This document shows, piece after piece, positions 8,001-16,578 of a stretch of DNA of 55,340 nucleotides. Source of the DNA: a virus. Each line of letters starts with the position of its first letter. Position 1 is the stretch's first letter. The translations under genes were made by a program, and so were the position numbers. Under the pieces are notes generated by a model. That model was not told the origin of the DNA and did no database searches. It saw nothing but the letters and a program-made list of their open reading frames with translations. The DNA is taken from IMG/VR virus record IMGVR_UViG_3300036852_000116, positions 1 to 55,340 of that record. One strand, given 5' to 3'.

Positions 8001-10577
8001 ATGCCAACTACGTACTACGGTGACGGAAGTTTATACGGAGATGCAGACGCGATCTACGGTCGCATCTCATCAGAACTCCTAGCAGCTCAGATTACTTCTG
8101 TTCGTGAGACTGGGCTCAAAGTACGTATTATTGATGAGCGTTCTAATCGATGGGAGTTCCTGGCAGGTGTAGACCAGAATCCTGTTGCATATCATGCAAA
8201 CGAAGAGTTTAGGAACCAGAAGAACCAGAAGTACTATTCTTATCGTGGTCAGTCAGACATCTGCGTCCTCGACAATGGAAACTTCTACCGAGTTAGAGTA
8301 GATGTAGACGACCAGCAGATCTATGATCAGACGATTACTGATCCCACAGTTACTGCTCAGTGGACTTCTTGGAGCTTACTATATTCGGGACTTCATTACT
8401 CAGTAGCAGTTGCAGCTAATGGAAATATTCCAGTCGTCTACACTGCGAAGTCTGATGGAATCTATCGTAACAACTCTCTGGAATGGTCTATTGCTAATGC
8501 GATGGGTATTCAGTGTCATAGGGGTTCTGATGGGCGCCAGGAAGTGGATAAGCTGTGGATTAAAGTAGTGGGAGATGGTGGATGGTCGCCACAGGGTGGG
8601 GGTCGTACACTTCGGAAATTTGACTTCTACTATACTAGTGATATTGAATCCATTACACCAGTAGAAGTTCCCTGGAATCTTGGTTGGTTCAGACATGATG
8701 TTGCTAGTATCGTCAGGGGAGACGGGAAGGCCGTTCGTCTAGTCACCTATCCTCTCTATGCTTCTGAGCTTGCTGGTAATGGTGGTGAGTCCATCACTGC
8801 CGAACTGGTTGCTGATCCAGCCAACATTGGAACCGAACTCAAGGGACCTCGATTGATTCGTGGACTGCCAGGAGAATATGGTCACAATACCGTTTCTGGA
8901 TCAGATATCTTTAAGTTGTCGGATGGATACTACTACATCTTCTACCATGAAGTACATGTCTCTGACGATTGGGAGTTTAGTTCTAACGTAGAGACTCCAC
9001 TGGTTTGGCAGCGTTCTAAGGATTTGCTTGCATGGTCCGAACCAGTTCACTCTGGACACAATGCCTGGGGATTTGCCGGGGTAGTTGAAAGAAATGGAAT
9101 AGTCTATCTCTGTGGAAACGGAGCTGTTCATCAGAGACCTGGTACCTCAGTTGAATATGATATCTCTGATCATGTTCCACAGGTAGGGTGGGAGAGCCCT
9201 CGGGAGAATCAATCTGGTACTGGTCAACTTCTAGTCGCTAATCCAGATGATGTCCATTCAGAAATTCTAGATCTGTCTGATCGTAGGATCATTATAGAGC
9301 CTGGTATCAAAACCGGAGCAGCTTATGAATATGCCAGACTTGATGATCATTGGGTTAAGCAGATTAAGAAGACCTTAGATGGTAATGCCAACCGTCTTAC
9401 TGTGGATTTTGGTAACATCTGGACCCGATTAGAAAACCCCATGAGGGATGTGATTAACTTCATCGGAAGAACAGATTATCATGATTGGGGTGACTCAGAA
9501 CCTAACGAACCATTTGCTTACTACTTCGATACTGGAGAAGGCGTAGCAGCTGGTAATGTTCTAAGTATCACAGAAGGTCTCGTTCTCTGGACTGGTTGGA
9601 AGGGTCACAATCCCAACTTCCAGATTAGTTTCAACACGGTTGCTATAGATCTTTATCTCAGATATAAGGATGAGAACAACTATCTCAAGTTAGCTTATGC
9701 TAGCAACACTGTTACTCTTACCGAGGTTAGGCTCGGAGTTTCTACGGTCATTGGAACAACTGCAGTTGGAGCTACTGGTAGACTTGGTGTCAGAGCTCGA
9801 TGGAAGTCTTTTGACATTTGGGTGAATGGAGCTGTTGCTGTTACCTATACTCATGCATCTCCAAAACTTCTATCACCCGGATATGTTGGTTGGTCCAATG
9901 TTGGAGCCTATGGTGTGTTCGACTTTGACTTCGAAGACCTAGAGTACAACTATACCTCTGAGGATCTAATCCGTCAAGCTTTGGCGATGGGTGACTACCA
10001 TGATGTGAAAGTTGGAAGTGCGTCCGCCAAGCAGTATGCTCTTACCTGGGGTCCACAAACTGACCTCCCAACCCCGGCTGATGGATTACGTCAGGTTTTA
10101 GAAGGTGAAAAGTTAGAACTCATCTGGAGAGATGGTTTCATCGAGGTTGGCCAGTTTAAGGATGTGGGAGTTGTCAAAACTATTGAAAATCGTATCATCA
10201 ATACTGAACTGGCCAATGCAGGTAATCGTCGTATCAACCTAGCCAATGTGGATGGCAACGAACATACTTGGTTTGAGGTTGACATTCCAGATGCTCTTGA
10301 AAGAGATCGTATGATCAATGCATACTTTGACTTGCCCGAGTTGTTGGACAAGGATAAAGTCAGGGAAAGAGCCCAAGAAGAGATTAGACGCAGTGGTCTA
10401 GCGGAGGCTCCTGGTGGACTAGTTCCTCTCTTCTTTGATCTATGGCGTATGGATGTTATAGAGTGGGTTGACAACTCTGGAGATTCTAAGACTGTTAGAA
10501 TCGAGGGTATCAGAGTAGAGATTAACCAGAGCAGTGAGCCATCTCAACGACAGCAGCTGGATACGAGTTTAGTATGA
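8001..10577 (+). CDS. Large tail protein with propeller-like and LamG-like domains, probable receptor-binding protein
   Basis: An 858-residue protein. Residues about 60-420 contain repeated strands with Trp/Tyr-rich turns like those of sialidase-type beta-propellers (SDGIYRNNSLEWS, WQRSKDLLAWSEPVHSG). Residues about 480-640 resemble a concanavalin/LamG-like carbohydrate-binding sandwich (LYLRYKDENNYLKLAY ... FDIWVNGAV). The C-terminal third (RERAQEEIRRSG and the strands after it) looks like the baseplate-anchoring part of tail-associated proteins. A protein of this build beside the other tip genes is the best candidate for binding, and perhaps degrading, a host glycan. No catalytic residue could be fixed by eye. 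Confidence 0.6.
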   Translation: MPTTYYGDGSLYGDADAIYGRISSELLAAQITSVRETGLKVRIIDERSNRWEFLAGVDQNPVAYHANEEFRNQKNQKYYSYRGQSDICVLDNGNFYRVRVDVDDQQIYDQTITDPTVTAQWTSWSLLYSGLHYSVAVAANGNIPVVYTAKSDGIYRNNSLEWSIANAMGIQCHRGSDGRQEVDKLWIKVVGDGGWSPQGGGRTLRKFDFYYTSDIESITPVEVPWNLGWFRHDVASIVRGDGKAVRLVTYPLYASELAGNGGESITAELVADPANIGTELKGPRLIRGLPGEYGHNTVSGSDIFKLSDGYYYIFYHEVHVSDDWEFSSNVETPLVWQRSKDLLAWSEPVHSGHNAWGFAGVVERNGIVYLCGNGAVHQRPGTSVEYDISDHVPQVGWESPRENQSGTGQLLVANPDDVHSEILDLSDRRIIIEPGIKTGAAYEYARLDDHWVKQIKKTLDGNANRLTVDFGNIWTRLENPMRDVINFIGRTDYHDWGDSEPNEPFAYYFDTGEGVAAGNVLSITEGLVLWTGWKGHNPNFQISFNTVAIDLYLRYKDENNYLKLAYASNTVTLTEVRLGVSTVIGTTAVGATGRLGVRARWKSFDIWVNGAVAVTYTHASPKLLSPGYVGWSNVGAYGVFDFDFEDLEYNYTSEDLIRQALAMGDYHDVKVGSASAKQYALTWGPQTDLPTPADGLRQVLEGEKLELIWRDGFIEVGQFKDVGVVKTIENRIINTELANAGNRRINLANVDGNEHTWFEVDIPDALERDRMINAYFDLPELLDKDKVRERAQEEIRRSGLAEAPGGLVPLFFDLWRMDVIEWVDNSGDSKTVRIEGIRVEINQSSEPSQRQQLDTSLV

Positions 10578-10849
10578 GTACTGTTCGTAGAACACCACGT
10601 CAAGCCATCAGAGATATCAGCAAGAGCACTGTACGACAGCGGATTCACCACGGTAGGCTTGCTGAAAACTACGATGGTATTGGACAACATGTTTTGGTTT
10701 CTCTATCACAATCTTCTACATCTGCAGCTTATAGAGCCAAGGTTGCTGCCGGGGATTTTGGAACCGGACAGGTCATCCCTGTGGGTACTAAGGTTTCTGT
10801 TATCTCTATTCGTGGGCAACTTGAGATAGTTTCTATGGGCGCAAAGTGA
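10574..10849 (+). CDS. Small tail-associated protein, first copy of a duplicated domain
   Basis: A 91-residue protein overlapping the end of the receptor-binding gene (ATGA). Residues 20-88 are clearly homologous to the N-terminus of the next gene: both have GRLAE(N/D)YDGIGQ, VSLSQSS, KVAAGDFG/RVAAGDFG and VISIRGQLE. The strand-rich pattern with a final VxVISIRGQLEI suggests a small OB- or SH3-like barrel. Function unknown. It may be an adaptor that holds the next protein on the tail tip. Confidence 0.6.
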   Translation: MSTVRRTPRQAIRDISKSTVRQRIHHGRLAENYDGIGQHVLVSLSQSSTSAAYRAKVAAGDFGTGQVIPVGTKVSVISIRGQLEIVSMGAK

Positions 10850-11706
10850 AGAGACTTCACGATCTAGTCAAGCAACCACACAGAGTACATATGGGACGAT
10901 TGGCCGAGGATTATGATGGTATCGGTCAATACGTGATGGTATCTCTATCACAATCCTCAGTTGCTGCTGCTTTCAAGGCGCGAGTAGCTGCTGGTGATTT
11001 TGGTGGTAGACGACGTATTCCTATGGGAACCAGAGTTCCTGTTATCAGTATTCGTGGTCAGTTAGAAGTACTACTAGGGAATAGACCACAACCTGTCGTA
11101 ATTCCTGCACCATTTGTTGTTCGAGATGACGGTAACTTGTCTGGTACCGTGGGAGGATTCACAGTTGTAGCTGGTGACGCTTTCTACGTATTCCTCTCTA
11201 CTCCAACAGAGTTCGCAGTTACATCAGTAGGTTGGTCTATAGGAGGTCAAGCACTTGCTCCAGTAGTTGGTAGTCCCAGAGTTAATGGAGATACCCGTCA
11301 AGAACTCTGGTGGTTGCAGAATCCAAATGCTGGGCTCGGACAGATAGCCGGAAGCAACGGAACTGGTAGCATTCCCCTTATTGTGTGGCAAGTACGGGGG
11401 CGTGGATCAGAAACAGTTGACGTTTATGATGAGTCGAGTGGGAATAGCGCTTCTTCAAGTATATCTTTAATTCCTGCTGCTGGGCAGTTGCGTCTTGACG
11501 CAGCATGTCATCATCATATGGGCGGTGGTGGAGCCCCAGGTTCAGCTCCTCCAACACCAGGAGCAGAGCAGATCCTTGGCACAGCTCTTAATACAGAGGC
11601 TGCTGATGTAGAGTTCGGTAGTACCCAAGGTGGTTCAGGTCCAGCTACATGGGCGTTCACTGGATCAATGACTTGGGTTGCACAGGCGATTCTTATCAAC
11701 GGTTAA
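10846..11706 (+). CDS. Tail tip protein with the duplicated barrel domain
   Basis: A 286-residue protein starting at a GTG that overlaps the upstream stop (GTGA). Residues 10-70 repeat the domain of the previous gene. The rest is Gly/Ser/Val-rich beta sequence. A DAACHHHMGGGGAPG stretch (around residues 215-230) could bind a metal, and the C-terminus resembles a phage fibre tip that ends in AWTFTG-like strands. It precedes the lysis genes and is probably a minor fibre component. Confidence 0.5.
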   Translation: MKRLHDLVKQPHRVHMGRLAEDYDGIGQYVMVSLSQSSVAAAFKARVAAGDFGGRRRIPMGTRVPVISIRGQLEVLLGNRPQPVVIPAPFVVRDDGNLSGTVGGFTVVAGDAFYVFLSTPTEFAVTSVGWSIGGQALAPVVGSPRVNGDTRQELWWLQNPNAGLGQIAGSNGTGSIPLIVWQVRGRGSETVDVYDESSGNSASSSISLIPAAGQLRLDAACHHHMGGGGAPGSAPPTPGAEQILGTALNTEAADVEFGSTQGGSGPATWAFTGSMTWVAQAILING

Positions 11707-11724
11707 ATGAGGAGGCGGCATATA

Positions 11725-12669
11725 GTGTTGATGACATTTAGGTCACCGGTCACTACTCCGTTGTATAGACGTGGAGAATCTGATGGGGTGGCTGATGATG
11801 ACTTCACAGTAACTCAACGATTTGCTGATCCAGATTTCTACTGGTCTAGCATTGATCCTGTCAAGGCAGCTCTTGGTCATCGAGCAACTGATATTGGTAA
11901 CTTCCGTTGTGGGTATCCCATAGTGGCAATGCATGATGGTGTTGCTAGACGAGTCCAAGATAACGCCACCCAGTACGGTGCTCCCAATAACGCTCTTGGC
12001 ATAGTGATCGATCATGGGTATGGAATCAGTACCGAGTACTGGCACCTAGCTTCATGGACAGCACAGAATGGCCCTGTAGTAGCAGGTCAAGAGATTGGTA
12101 AGCTAGGTAGCACCGGACTGGGACAGGTTTGTCATTGCCATATTGAAGCCAAACGAGATGGCAATAAGTTCGATCCAGAGCCACTAATGTTCGGTGGATC
12201 AATCACAGTAGGACAGGAGGCGGCTGAGACTATGCAGATCAAGGGAACGTGGATTCGTCACGTTCATAACAGAGTGGGGAAGGTAACTTCTGATGCTAAT
12301 ATCAGGGCTGGTGTTCTAGCTGGAGACGATGAAGCTCTATGGGTACTACCCAACGGTGCGCCATTCTATCCTAGTTTTGTGGTGAGTGGCAGGGAGATTG
12401 GAACTTCGGCTGACAAGGCCGAGTGGTATGGTGGAACTTGTAGACCCACTAGTCGATCAGGATGGGTCTTCGGCTATATCCACTCTTCTATTCTACCTAG
12501 GACACCTTCCAATCATGGAGTCAGTCTAGACCCTGTGGAAGTTAATACAGTAGAAGTTATCAAGGAGGTTCCTACTGGAATTACTCAACAGCAGTTGCTA
12601 GATGCTGCGGCGGCCGGGAGGCGAGAAGGCATTGAAGCAGCTCGTCGAGATTTGGACGATACCCAATAG
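11725..12669 (+). CDS. M23-family metallopeptidase endolysin
   Basis: A 314-residue lysin. The M23 (lysostaphin/LytM-like) peptidase cleaves peptide bridges in peptidoglycan. The zinc and catalytic pattern is visible: HRATDIG (first His and Asp), YWHLAS, and HCHIEAK (His-x-His). A C-terminal part with SH3-like strands (about residues 165-260) may bind the cell wall and is followed by a charged tail. The GTG at 11725 is chosen because AGGAGG lies nine bases upstream; an ATG at 11707 overlaps that site and one at 11731 is too far. It lies just upstream of a holin-like gene, which supports a lysis role rather than a virion-only role. Confidence 0.85.
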   Translation: MLMTFRSPVTTPLYRRGESDGVADDDFTVTQRFADPDFYWSSIDPVKAALGHRATDIGNFRCGYPIVAMHDGVARRVQDNATQYGAPNNALGIVIDHGYGISTEYWHLASWTAQNGPVVAGQEIGKLGSTGLGQVCHCHIEAKRDGNKFDPEPLMFGGSITVGQEAAETMQIKGTWIRHVHNRVGKVTSDANIRAGVLAGDDEALWVLPNGAPFYPSFVVSGREIGTSADKAEWYGGTCRPTSRSGWVFGYIHSSILPRTPSNHGVSLDPVEVNTVEVIKEVPTGITQQQLLDAAAAGRREGIEAARRDLDDTQ

Positions 12670-12678
12670 GAGAATCAA

Positions 12679-12912
12679 GTGGATTACAAGTTCGTTGTTA
12701 TTCGTGAGGCAGGATGGGCAGCATTCATTGCAGTTGCTCTTGTCGTTCTTCAGGCTCTAGTTGGAATTCAGCCAGAGCTTATTGAAGATTGGAAGACCTG
12801 GGCAATCGCTTTGGGTGGTGCTGGTCTTCGGGCTGGAGCGGCTGCATTGATTGCCGCCTTCACCAAGGGTTTTGCTGTGACTGAGCCCAGTGTAAGCAAC
12901 CCACAGGGTTGA
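12679..12912 (+). CDS. Holin-like small membrane protein
   Basis: A 77-residue protein starting at GTG with an AGGAG site. One clear transmembrane segment spans about residues 12-29 (GWAAFIAVALVVLQALVG) and a second, Ala/Gly-rich one spans about 42-65, with a short polar tail. Position directly after the endolysin and the two-segment topology fit a holin that releases the lysin. It is the last gene of the rightward late operon and meets the leftward operon head-on with no gap. Confidence 0.65.
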   Translation: MDYKFVVIREAGWAAFIAVALVVLQALVGIQPELIEDWKTWAIALGGAGLRAGAAALIAAFTKGFAVTEPSVSNPQG

Positions 12913-13236
12913 TTAATCCCGTTCTTCCGTGGCCTCCGCGGGAGGTGCGGGCACGGTGTCGAGGAAGGCTACGGCTTCTTCGAAAGAGTGGATAACGGTG
13001 GCGTAGCCGCCCGCCGTCCGGATCTGCTTCATCGTGAAAGCCTGGAGGTCCGTAGCTTTGCCTCCAGGCTTCTTAACCTCCATCGCTACGAAGTAGCCTT
13101 GGTACGTCCCTATTAGATCGGGGAGTCCTCTGATCTGATAGGGATTTCCGTGTATCTTACGCACCCACAGACGAGACGGTCCGTATTTCTCATCAAGCTT
13201 CTTCCTAATTTTCTTAGTTAGAGCAGATTCTTGCAT
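12913..13236 (-). CDS. VRR-NUC domain nuclease
   Basis: A 107-residue single-domain nuclease of the PD-(D/E)XK superfamily. The family pattern is complete: an N-terminal helix (ESALTKKIRKKL), GLPDLIG with the first acidic residue, then AMEVKKPGG with the E-x-K pair, and a Q-x5-I-x2-AGG C-terminal helix. VRR-NUC proteins act on branched DNA or serve as small phage endonucleases, sometimes as Holliday junction resolvases. It ends the leftward recombination operon and may resolve branched replication intermediates together with the phage RuvB. Confidence 0.85.
   Translation of the reverse strand: MQESALTKKIRKKLDEKYGPSRLWVRKIHGNPYQIRGLPDLIGTYQGYFVAMEVKKPGGKATDLQAFTMKQIRTAGGYATVIHSFEEAVAFLDTVPAPPAEATEERD
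13040..13069 (+). terminator. Hairpin inside the VRR-NUC gene, candidate terminator of the late operon
   Basis: A perfect 9-base stem (GCCTGGAGG / CCTCCAGGC) with a 12-base loop, followed by TTCTT on the plus strand and preceded by AAA. It lies about 130 bases after the holin stop, so it could end late plus-strand transcripts. The same bases encode part of the nuclease on the other strand. The T-run is short, so termination may be inefficient. Confidence 0.4.
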
Positions 13237-13297
13237 CAGTAATCATTCTCCTATTATGCCGGCCTAGTCCAGACAAGGGACGGCATACCAAAGATTA

Positions 13298-13435
13298 CTA
13301 GGCGGATGGCCCAGAGCCACAAGATGGTGGTCCAGATGCCTGGTCTGTGGTCGTCTGACCATCGGTATCCCAAGCTTCCCGATGGTGGTGGGTGGTGCCA
13401 TACAGATGCCGCGGGCAATACCTGCACTTGAGCAC
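13298..13435 (-). CDS. Possible small Cys-containing protein
   Basis: A 45-residue ORF starting at GTG (MLKCRYCPRHLYGTTHHH...), with a possible TTG start seven codons earlier. It fills most of the 234-base gap between the nuclease gene and the SSB-like gene on the same strand. A C-x2-C followed by several His and a later Cys could bind zinc. The Ser/Gly/Pro-rich C-terminus is uninformative and no good ribosome site precedes GTG, so it is only a candidate. Confidence 0.35.
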   Translation of the reverse strand: MLKCRYCPRHLYGTTHHHREAWDTDGQTTTDQASGPPSCGSGPSA

Positions 13436-13470
13436 CCGACGCTTAACTATCTCCAAGCGTCTTCATCACT

Positions 13471-14058
13471 TCAGATATCGTCGTCGTCCACCTCGATTTC
13501 CTCGTCTTCATCTTCGTCGGTTTCTTCGGTCAGGTCCGCGTCCTCGTCTTCTTCCTCTTCTTCGTCCTCATCTTCATCCTCGTCGTCATCTTCGTCGATG
13601 GTTCCTGCGGCTAGAGCTTCATACTCATCCTTGGGGAACCAATCTTGAATCTGAGACTTGGTCTTGTTATCGTAGGTGTGATCGGCGATGCTCGCTGCAT
13701 AGGACCGACCAACGATCTTTTCAAGTGGAACCTTGGTAACCGAAGATGGTACCTTCAGCCCGATGGCTTCAAAAAAGTTCCTCAGACGGAACAGAGCCTT
13801 CTGGCTTAGAGAATACATCTCCGAGTAGTCACCATCTGTCGGTCCCTTCTTGATGGTGTTCTCGATTCTGATCCACCCCGGATCATCGTCAGCCGGCGAG
13901 ACGGCGTAATCCTTCACCTTCAGAAGGTAGTCGCCCTCTGGAACTCGACGGCCCCGCTTTCCCTCAACTCCCGTGAAGTCGATTTGTAGGTTCTTTGGCT
14001 TGCGAGTAGTTTTCTCGCTGCTAGAGCCCTTCTTGGACTTCTTAATCTTCTTCGCCAT
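13471..14058 (-). CDS. DUF669-like putative single-stranded DNA-binding protein
   Basis: A 195-residue protein. The N-terminal 28 residues are Lys-rich. Residues 40-140 carry the DUF669-like pattern PEGDYLLKVKDY ... GWIRIENTIKKGP ... SLSQKALFRLRNFFEAIG. The C-terminal 45 residues are almost entirely Asp and Glu, as in T7 gp2.5 and bacterial SSB, where such a tail recruits partner proteins and gates DNA binding. It overlaps the Sak4-like ATPase gene by 17 bases, and DUF669 proteins often sit beside such recombinases. GGAGAAG precedes the chosen ATG. Function is inferred from family and context. Confidence 0.7.
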   Translation of the reverse strand: MAKKIKKSKKGSSSEKTTRKPKNLQIDFTGVEGKRGRRVPEGDYLLKVKDYAVSPADDDPGWIRIENTIKKGPTDGDYSEMYSLSQKALFRLRNFFEAIGLKVPSSVTKVPLEKIVGRSYAASIADHTYDNKTKSQIQDWFPKDEYEALAAGTIDEDDDEDEDEDEEEEEDEDADLTEETDEDEDEEIEVDDDDI

Positions 14059-14902
14059 TTGTCTTCTCCAACGTTGGTAGGATTGTGTCTATGAAGTATT
14101 GTAAGGTGGGATTTCTTACGACTCGAGGTACGAGAACATCTGACGTCGGATCCTGACGTAGCTTGGTAACGTACCTGTCATCATCCCCAACGAGTAGTCT
14201 CCATTCCCAGGTCTTCTTAGCTTTCCCGTCCTTTCCCTTCTTAGTGATGGGCTTCTTGTAGAGTCGTCCCACGATATGTACTAGGTTGATCAATGCGTCT
14301 CGCGGGGCGGGTGAGAGAGCCGGGTGGGTTTCTACAAGAGTTGTTCCCTCCTCTTCGTCATCATATTCTGTGTCCCGCTCGTGAGCATTGAAGATAACGT
14401 GCATATCCAAGTTGCGCCAGTTATCAAATGAGGTTGTTAGCAATTGTGCTAGCTTTCCCCAGCTACGCTTATCAGGCATAAGTGGATCACGATTGGCATC
14501 TCTCGTAGCATCGTCACCAAGTACCCACTTCATCCCGATCTTGGCCATGCTGGTTGTGGTATCTAGAACTGCTACCTTGAAGTCGTGTTTAGCATTCTTC
14601 AAATACCAATAGATGAGATCTAGCTCACTCCAATGAGTTACTCGATATACTTTTACGTTTTTACGCTTCTTGATTGAGATTGTACCCTTCTCATTGAAGT
14701 CAATTACGATTGTCTTCAAATTAGAAGAAGTAGATAAAGATGTCTTTCCCTTACCTCCTTTAGAATAGATCAACATATAAAGATAGTCTTTGACATCACC
14801 TACTGGAATGATTAGGTCTTTGGCTAAAACTACTTTTTCTTTACGCGATAGCTTCTTCCCCTTCATCTTCTTGATCTGATTCGGGGTCAAAGCCGATGCC
14901 AT
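14042..14902 (-). CDS. Sak4-like RecA-fold ATPase (recombinase)
   Basis: A 286-residue P-loop protein of the AAA_24/Sak4 type, a minimal RecA-like core that helps anneal or pair single strands during phage recombination. Walker A is IYSKGGKGKTSL (about residues 45-56), Walker B is KVAVLDTTTS, and a polar sensor (VIFNAHERD) follows. The surrounding genes encode an SSB-like protein and a Cas4/AddB-like nuclease, which supports a role in recombination-dependent replication. An AGGAAG site supports the ATG at 14902, which overlaps the upstream gene by 62 bases. Confidence 0.82.
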   Translation of the reverse strand: MASALTPNQIKKMKGKKLSRKEKVVLAKDLIIPVGDVKDYLYMLIYSKGGKGKTSLSTSSNLKTIVIDFNEKGTISIKKRKNVKVYRVTHWSELDLIYWYLKNAKHDFKVAVLDTTTSMAKIGMKWVLGDDATRDANRDPLMPDKRSWGKLAQLLTTSFDNWRNLDMHVIFNAHERDTEYDDEEEGTTLVETHPALSPAPRDALINLVHIVGRLYKKPITKKGKDGKAKKTWEWRLLVGDDDRYVTKLRQDPTSDVLVPRVVRNPTLQYFIDTILPTLEKTNGEED

Positions 14903-15884
14903 GTTTCTTCCTCGGTTCGAAGCGTGTCTTTCTTAGGTGGCTCATATCAAACCCATTCAATTCACCTCTACATAGATCATGGAAGTCACACATGGTCGCA
15001 CAGTCTTTCGTGATGTTTCTTACGTGTGACTTACGTTGACGAGATAGATGGATTTCTCGAGCGGTAGCAATGAAGTCCTTGAGGATCTGCTCGGTAACCT
15101 TTCGCTCGCGCGGGAGTCTATACCGTTTGAGAAGTCTGGATTCTCTTCTCAGTGGCCTGAGGAAATCGCTGTAGTCAGCAGGATCATATCCATTATCCTT
15201 CAAGAACTTGAGAGCGGTTGGGTAGTCTGTGACGATTTTACGCCTGGAGATTTGCCCGGTCTTCTTTGTGAGTTGTGGAATGGTAGGTGGACGAGACTTC
15301 ATGTAATTGTAGATGATACCAGCGATCCGTCCGAACTTTGGCTTAGCACCCACAGGATATAGCATGAGCTGTGGGTCCATCGCGTGAAAGGCATTCTGGT
15401 CAGGAATCTGACTCGTAGACTTGTGGTCAATAACCCAGCGGTTGCCTTCATCATCTTCGATTACTAGATCGATCTTGCCCTTAGCTTGGACGATTACCTT
15501 GACGCCGTTGACCTTGAAGAAGCCAATCTCAATTTCGAACTCATACTCAGCGGCGAGAACTTTCCACCCGTCGTGTTTCCAGTACCACAGGTAAGACTTG
15601 ATGATCCTTCTGACAGCCTGCGGGAGAGGACCATACTTCTTACTGAGTTCTTCTCGTTCTTCTTCGAATAGAGAGTTCCATTCCTTCAGGTATTCCTTGT
15701 GGCCAATCTTCCAGTCGCCCTGAGCATAGTGAGTTTCTAAGGCTCTGTGAAGCCAGTTTCCCAGATATGGAGCTCGCTTCTTGGCTTTGGGTTCCAAGCC
15801 TTCTAAATACTTGTAAGCCCATTGCTTCTCGCATCGTTGGCGAGTTTTAGCCTCACTCCAACTAACGCTGATCGTGTCCGTCAT
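14841..15884 (-). CDS. Cas4/AddB-like PD-(D/E)XK nuclease with iron-sulphur cysteines
   Basis: A 347-residue nuclease of the RecB/Cas4 group. Signature elements: WSEAKTRQRCEKQWAYKY near the N-terminus (first Cys), GNWLHRALE, GKIDLVI with the catalytic Asp, WVIDHKST with D-x-K, and the C-terminal trio DCATMCDFHDLC. One early and three late Cys match the four ligands of the 4Fe-4S cluster in Cas4 and AddB. It probably resects DNA ends to load the neighbouring SSB-like and Sak4-like proteins. The start ATG lies six bases after a perfect -10 hexamer, so the mRNA appears to be leaderless. Confidence 0.85.
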   Translation of the reverse strand: MTDTISVSWSEAKTRQRCEKQWAYKYLEGLEPKAKKRAPYLGNWLHRALETHYAQGDWKIGHKEYLKEWNSLFEEEREELSKKYGPLPQAVRRIIKSYLWYWKHDGWKVLAAEYEFEIEIGFFKVNGVKVIVQAKGKIDLVIEDDEGNRWVIDHKSTSQIPDQNAFHAMDPQLMLYPVGAKPKFGRIAGIIYNYMKSRPPTIPQLTKKTGQISRRKIVTDYPTALKFLKDNGYDPADYSDFLRPLRRESRLLKRYRLPRERKVTEQILKDFIATAREIHLSRQRKSHVRNITKDCATMCDFHDLCRGELNGFDMSHLRKTRFEPRKKHGIGFDPESDQEDEGEEAIA

Positions 15885-15890
15885 AGTACT

Positions 15891-15919
15891 ATTATATTAC
15901 ACATGATTTTCCTTGTCAA
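15891..15919 (-). promoter_or_regulatory. Promoter giving a probable leaderless mRNA
   Basis: Read on the minus strand: TTGACA (15919-15914), a 17-base spacer, TATAAT (15896-15891). Six bases separate TATAAT from the ATG of the nuclease gene at 15884, which places the expected +1 on the A of ATG. Confidence 0.85.
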
Positions 15920-15989
15920 GCCCAAGTTTTCTCCATATTCTACGAGGAAGTTATTTCTCTTCTTGAGTCATAGAGATCCAATCAATAGG

Positions 15990-16283
15990 CTAATAAGGGA
16001 TCATACTCTTTAACATCCAATCGGCATTATCTAATCCTAGCCTTATCTCACCACCTCTACCGTATAGAACTCCTGACCCACCACCTCTACCACCGTGACC
16101 TTGTACTTCATCTAATGAAACAAATTTCCAGGTTTCTAGATCTGGGTTTTCTCTGAGCAAGCGCATAGCTTCTTGTTGAGTTGCACTTACGCAAACTCTA
16201 TGTTCCCCATCAGGTGCGTTTCTCATCCACTCCAACATCTGAGTTGTTTTGCCGCCCCGTCTGGGAGCTGTGATGATTTTCAT
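15990..16283 (-). CDS. Small P-loop protein
   Basis: A 97-residue protein starting with MKIITAPRRGGKTTQMLEWM, a phosphate-binding loop (A-P-R-R-G-G-K-T-T) at the extreme N-terminus. The ATG at 16283 is preferred over longer versions because AAGGAAGAG precedes it. A Walker B-like VSLDEVQGHGGRGGG follows, then a LYGRGGEIRLGLDNADWML end. It is too short for a full ATPase domain. It may be a stripped NTP-binding protein. The 5' end overlaps the upstream zinc-ribbon gene by 74 bases. Confidence 0.6.
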   Translation of the reverse strand: MKIITAPRRGGKTTQMLEWMRNAPDGEHRVCVSATQQEAMRLLRENPDLETWKFVSLDEVQGHGGRGGGSGVLYGRGGEIRLGLDNADWMLKSMIPY

Positions 16284-16578
16284 CTCGACTCTTCCTTGTG
16301 ATTTGTAAGATTCTTTGTTTGGTAACTCCAAACACCTTACCAAGAGTATCACTACCAGTTCCAGCCCAATACAACATAATCACTATCTCATCCCTACTCA
16401 GGAGTTGTCCACAGTGAGGGCAAGATAGTTTAATCAACCCTTTCTTGGGCTTGTAGTGAGCACAAGATAAGCAGAACTGACTATAGCTCTGACCTTTCTT
16501 CTTACCACATCTGGAACAGTTAGGATAATAGTAGTTTCTAGTTCCCGGCTTACGTAGTTTTAGTGGCCTTCTCCCCAA
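16210..16578 (-). CDS. Zinc-ribbon and helix-turn-helix protein
   Basis: A 122-residue protein starting at TTG inside the end of the polymerase gene. Two Cys pairs (NCSRCGKKKGQ, FCLSC) form a ribbon, a third pair (CPHCG) follows, and SDTLGKVFGVTKQRILQI resembles the helix-turn-helix of sigma region 4. That combination suggests a DNA-binding regulator or a polymerase-associated factor. The last 25 residues overlap the next gene and may be only a by-product of that overlap. Confidence 0.55.
   Translation of the reverse strand: MGRRPLKLRKPGTRNYYYPNCSRCGKKKGQSYSQFCLSCAHYKPKKGLIKLSCPHCGQLLSRDEIVIMLYWAGTGSDTLGKVFGVTKQRILQITRKSRDENHHSSQTGRQNNSDVGVDEKRT

Noticed and set aside
13382-13648. Plus-strand ORF of almost only Ser residues
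   Set aside because: It is the antisense image of the Asp/Glu-rich tail of the SSB-like gene on the minus strand.
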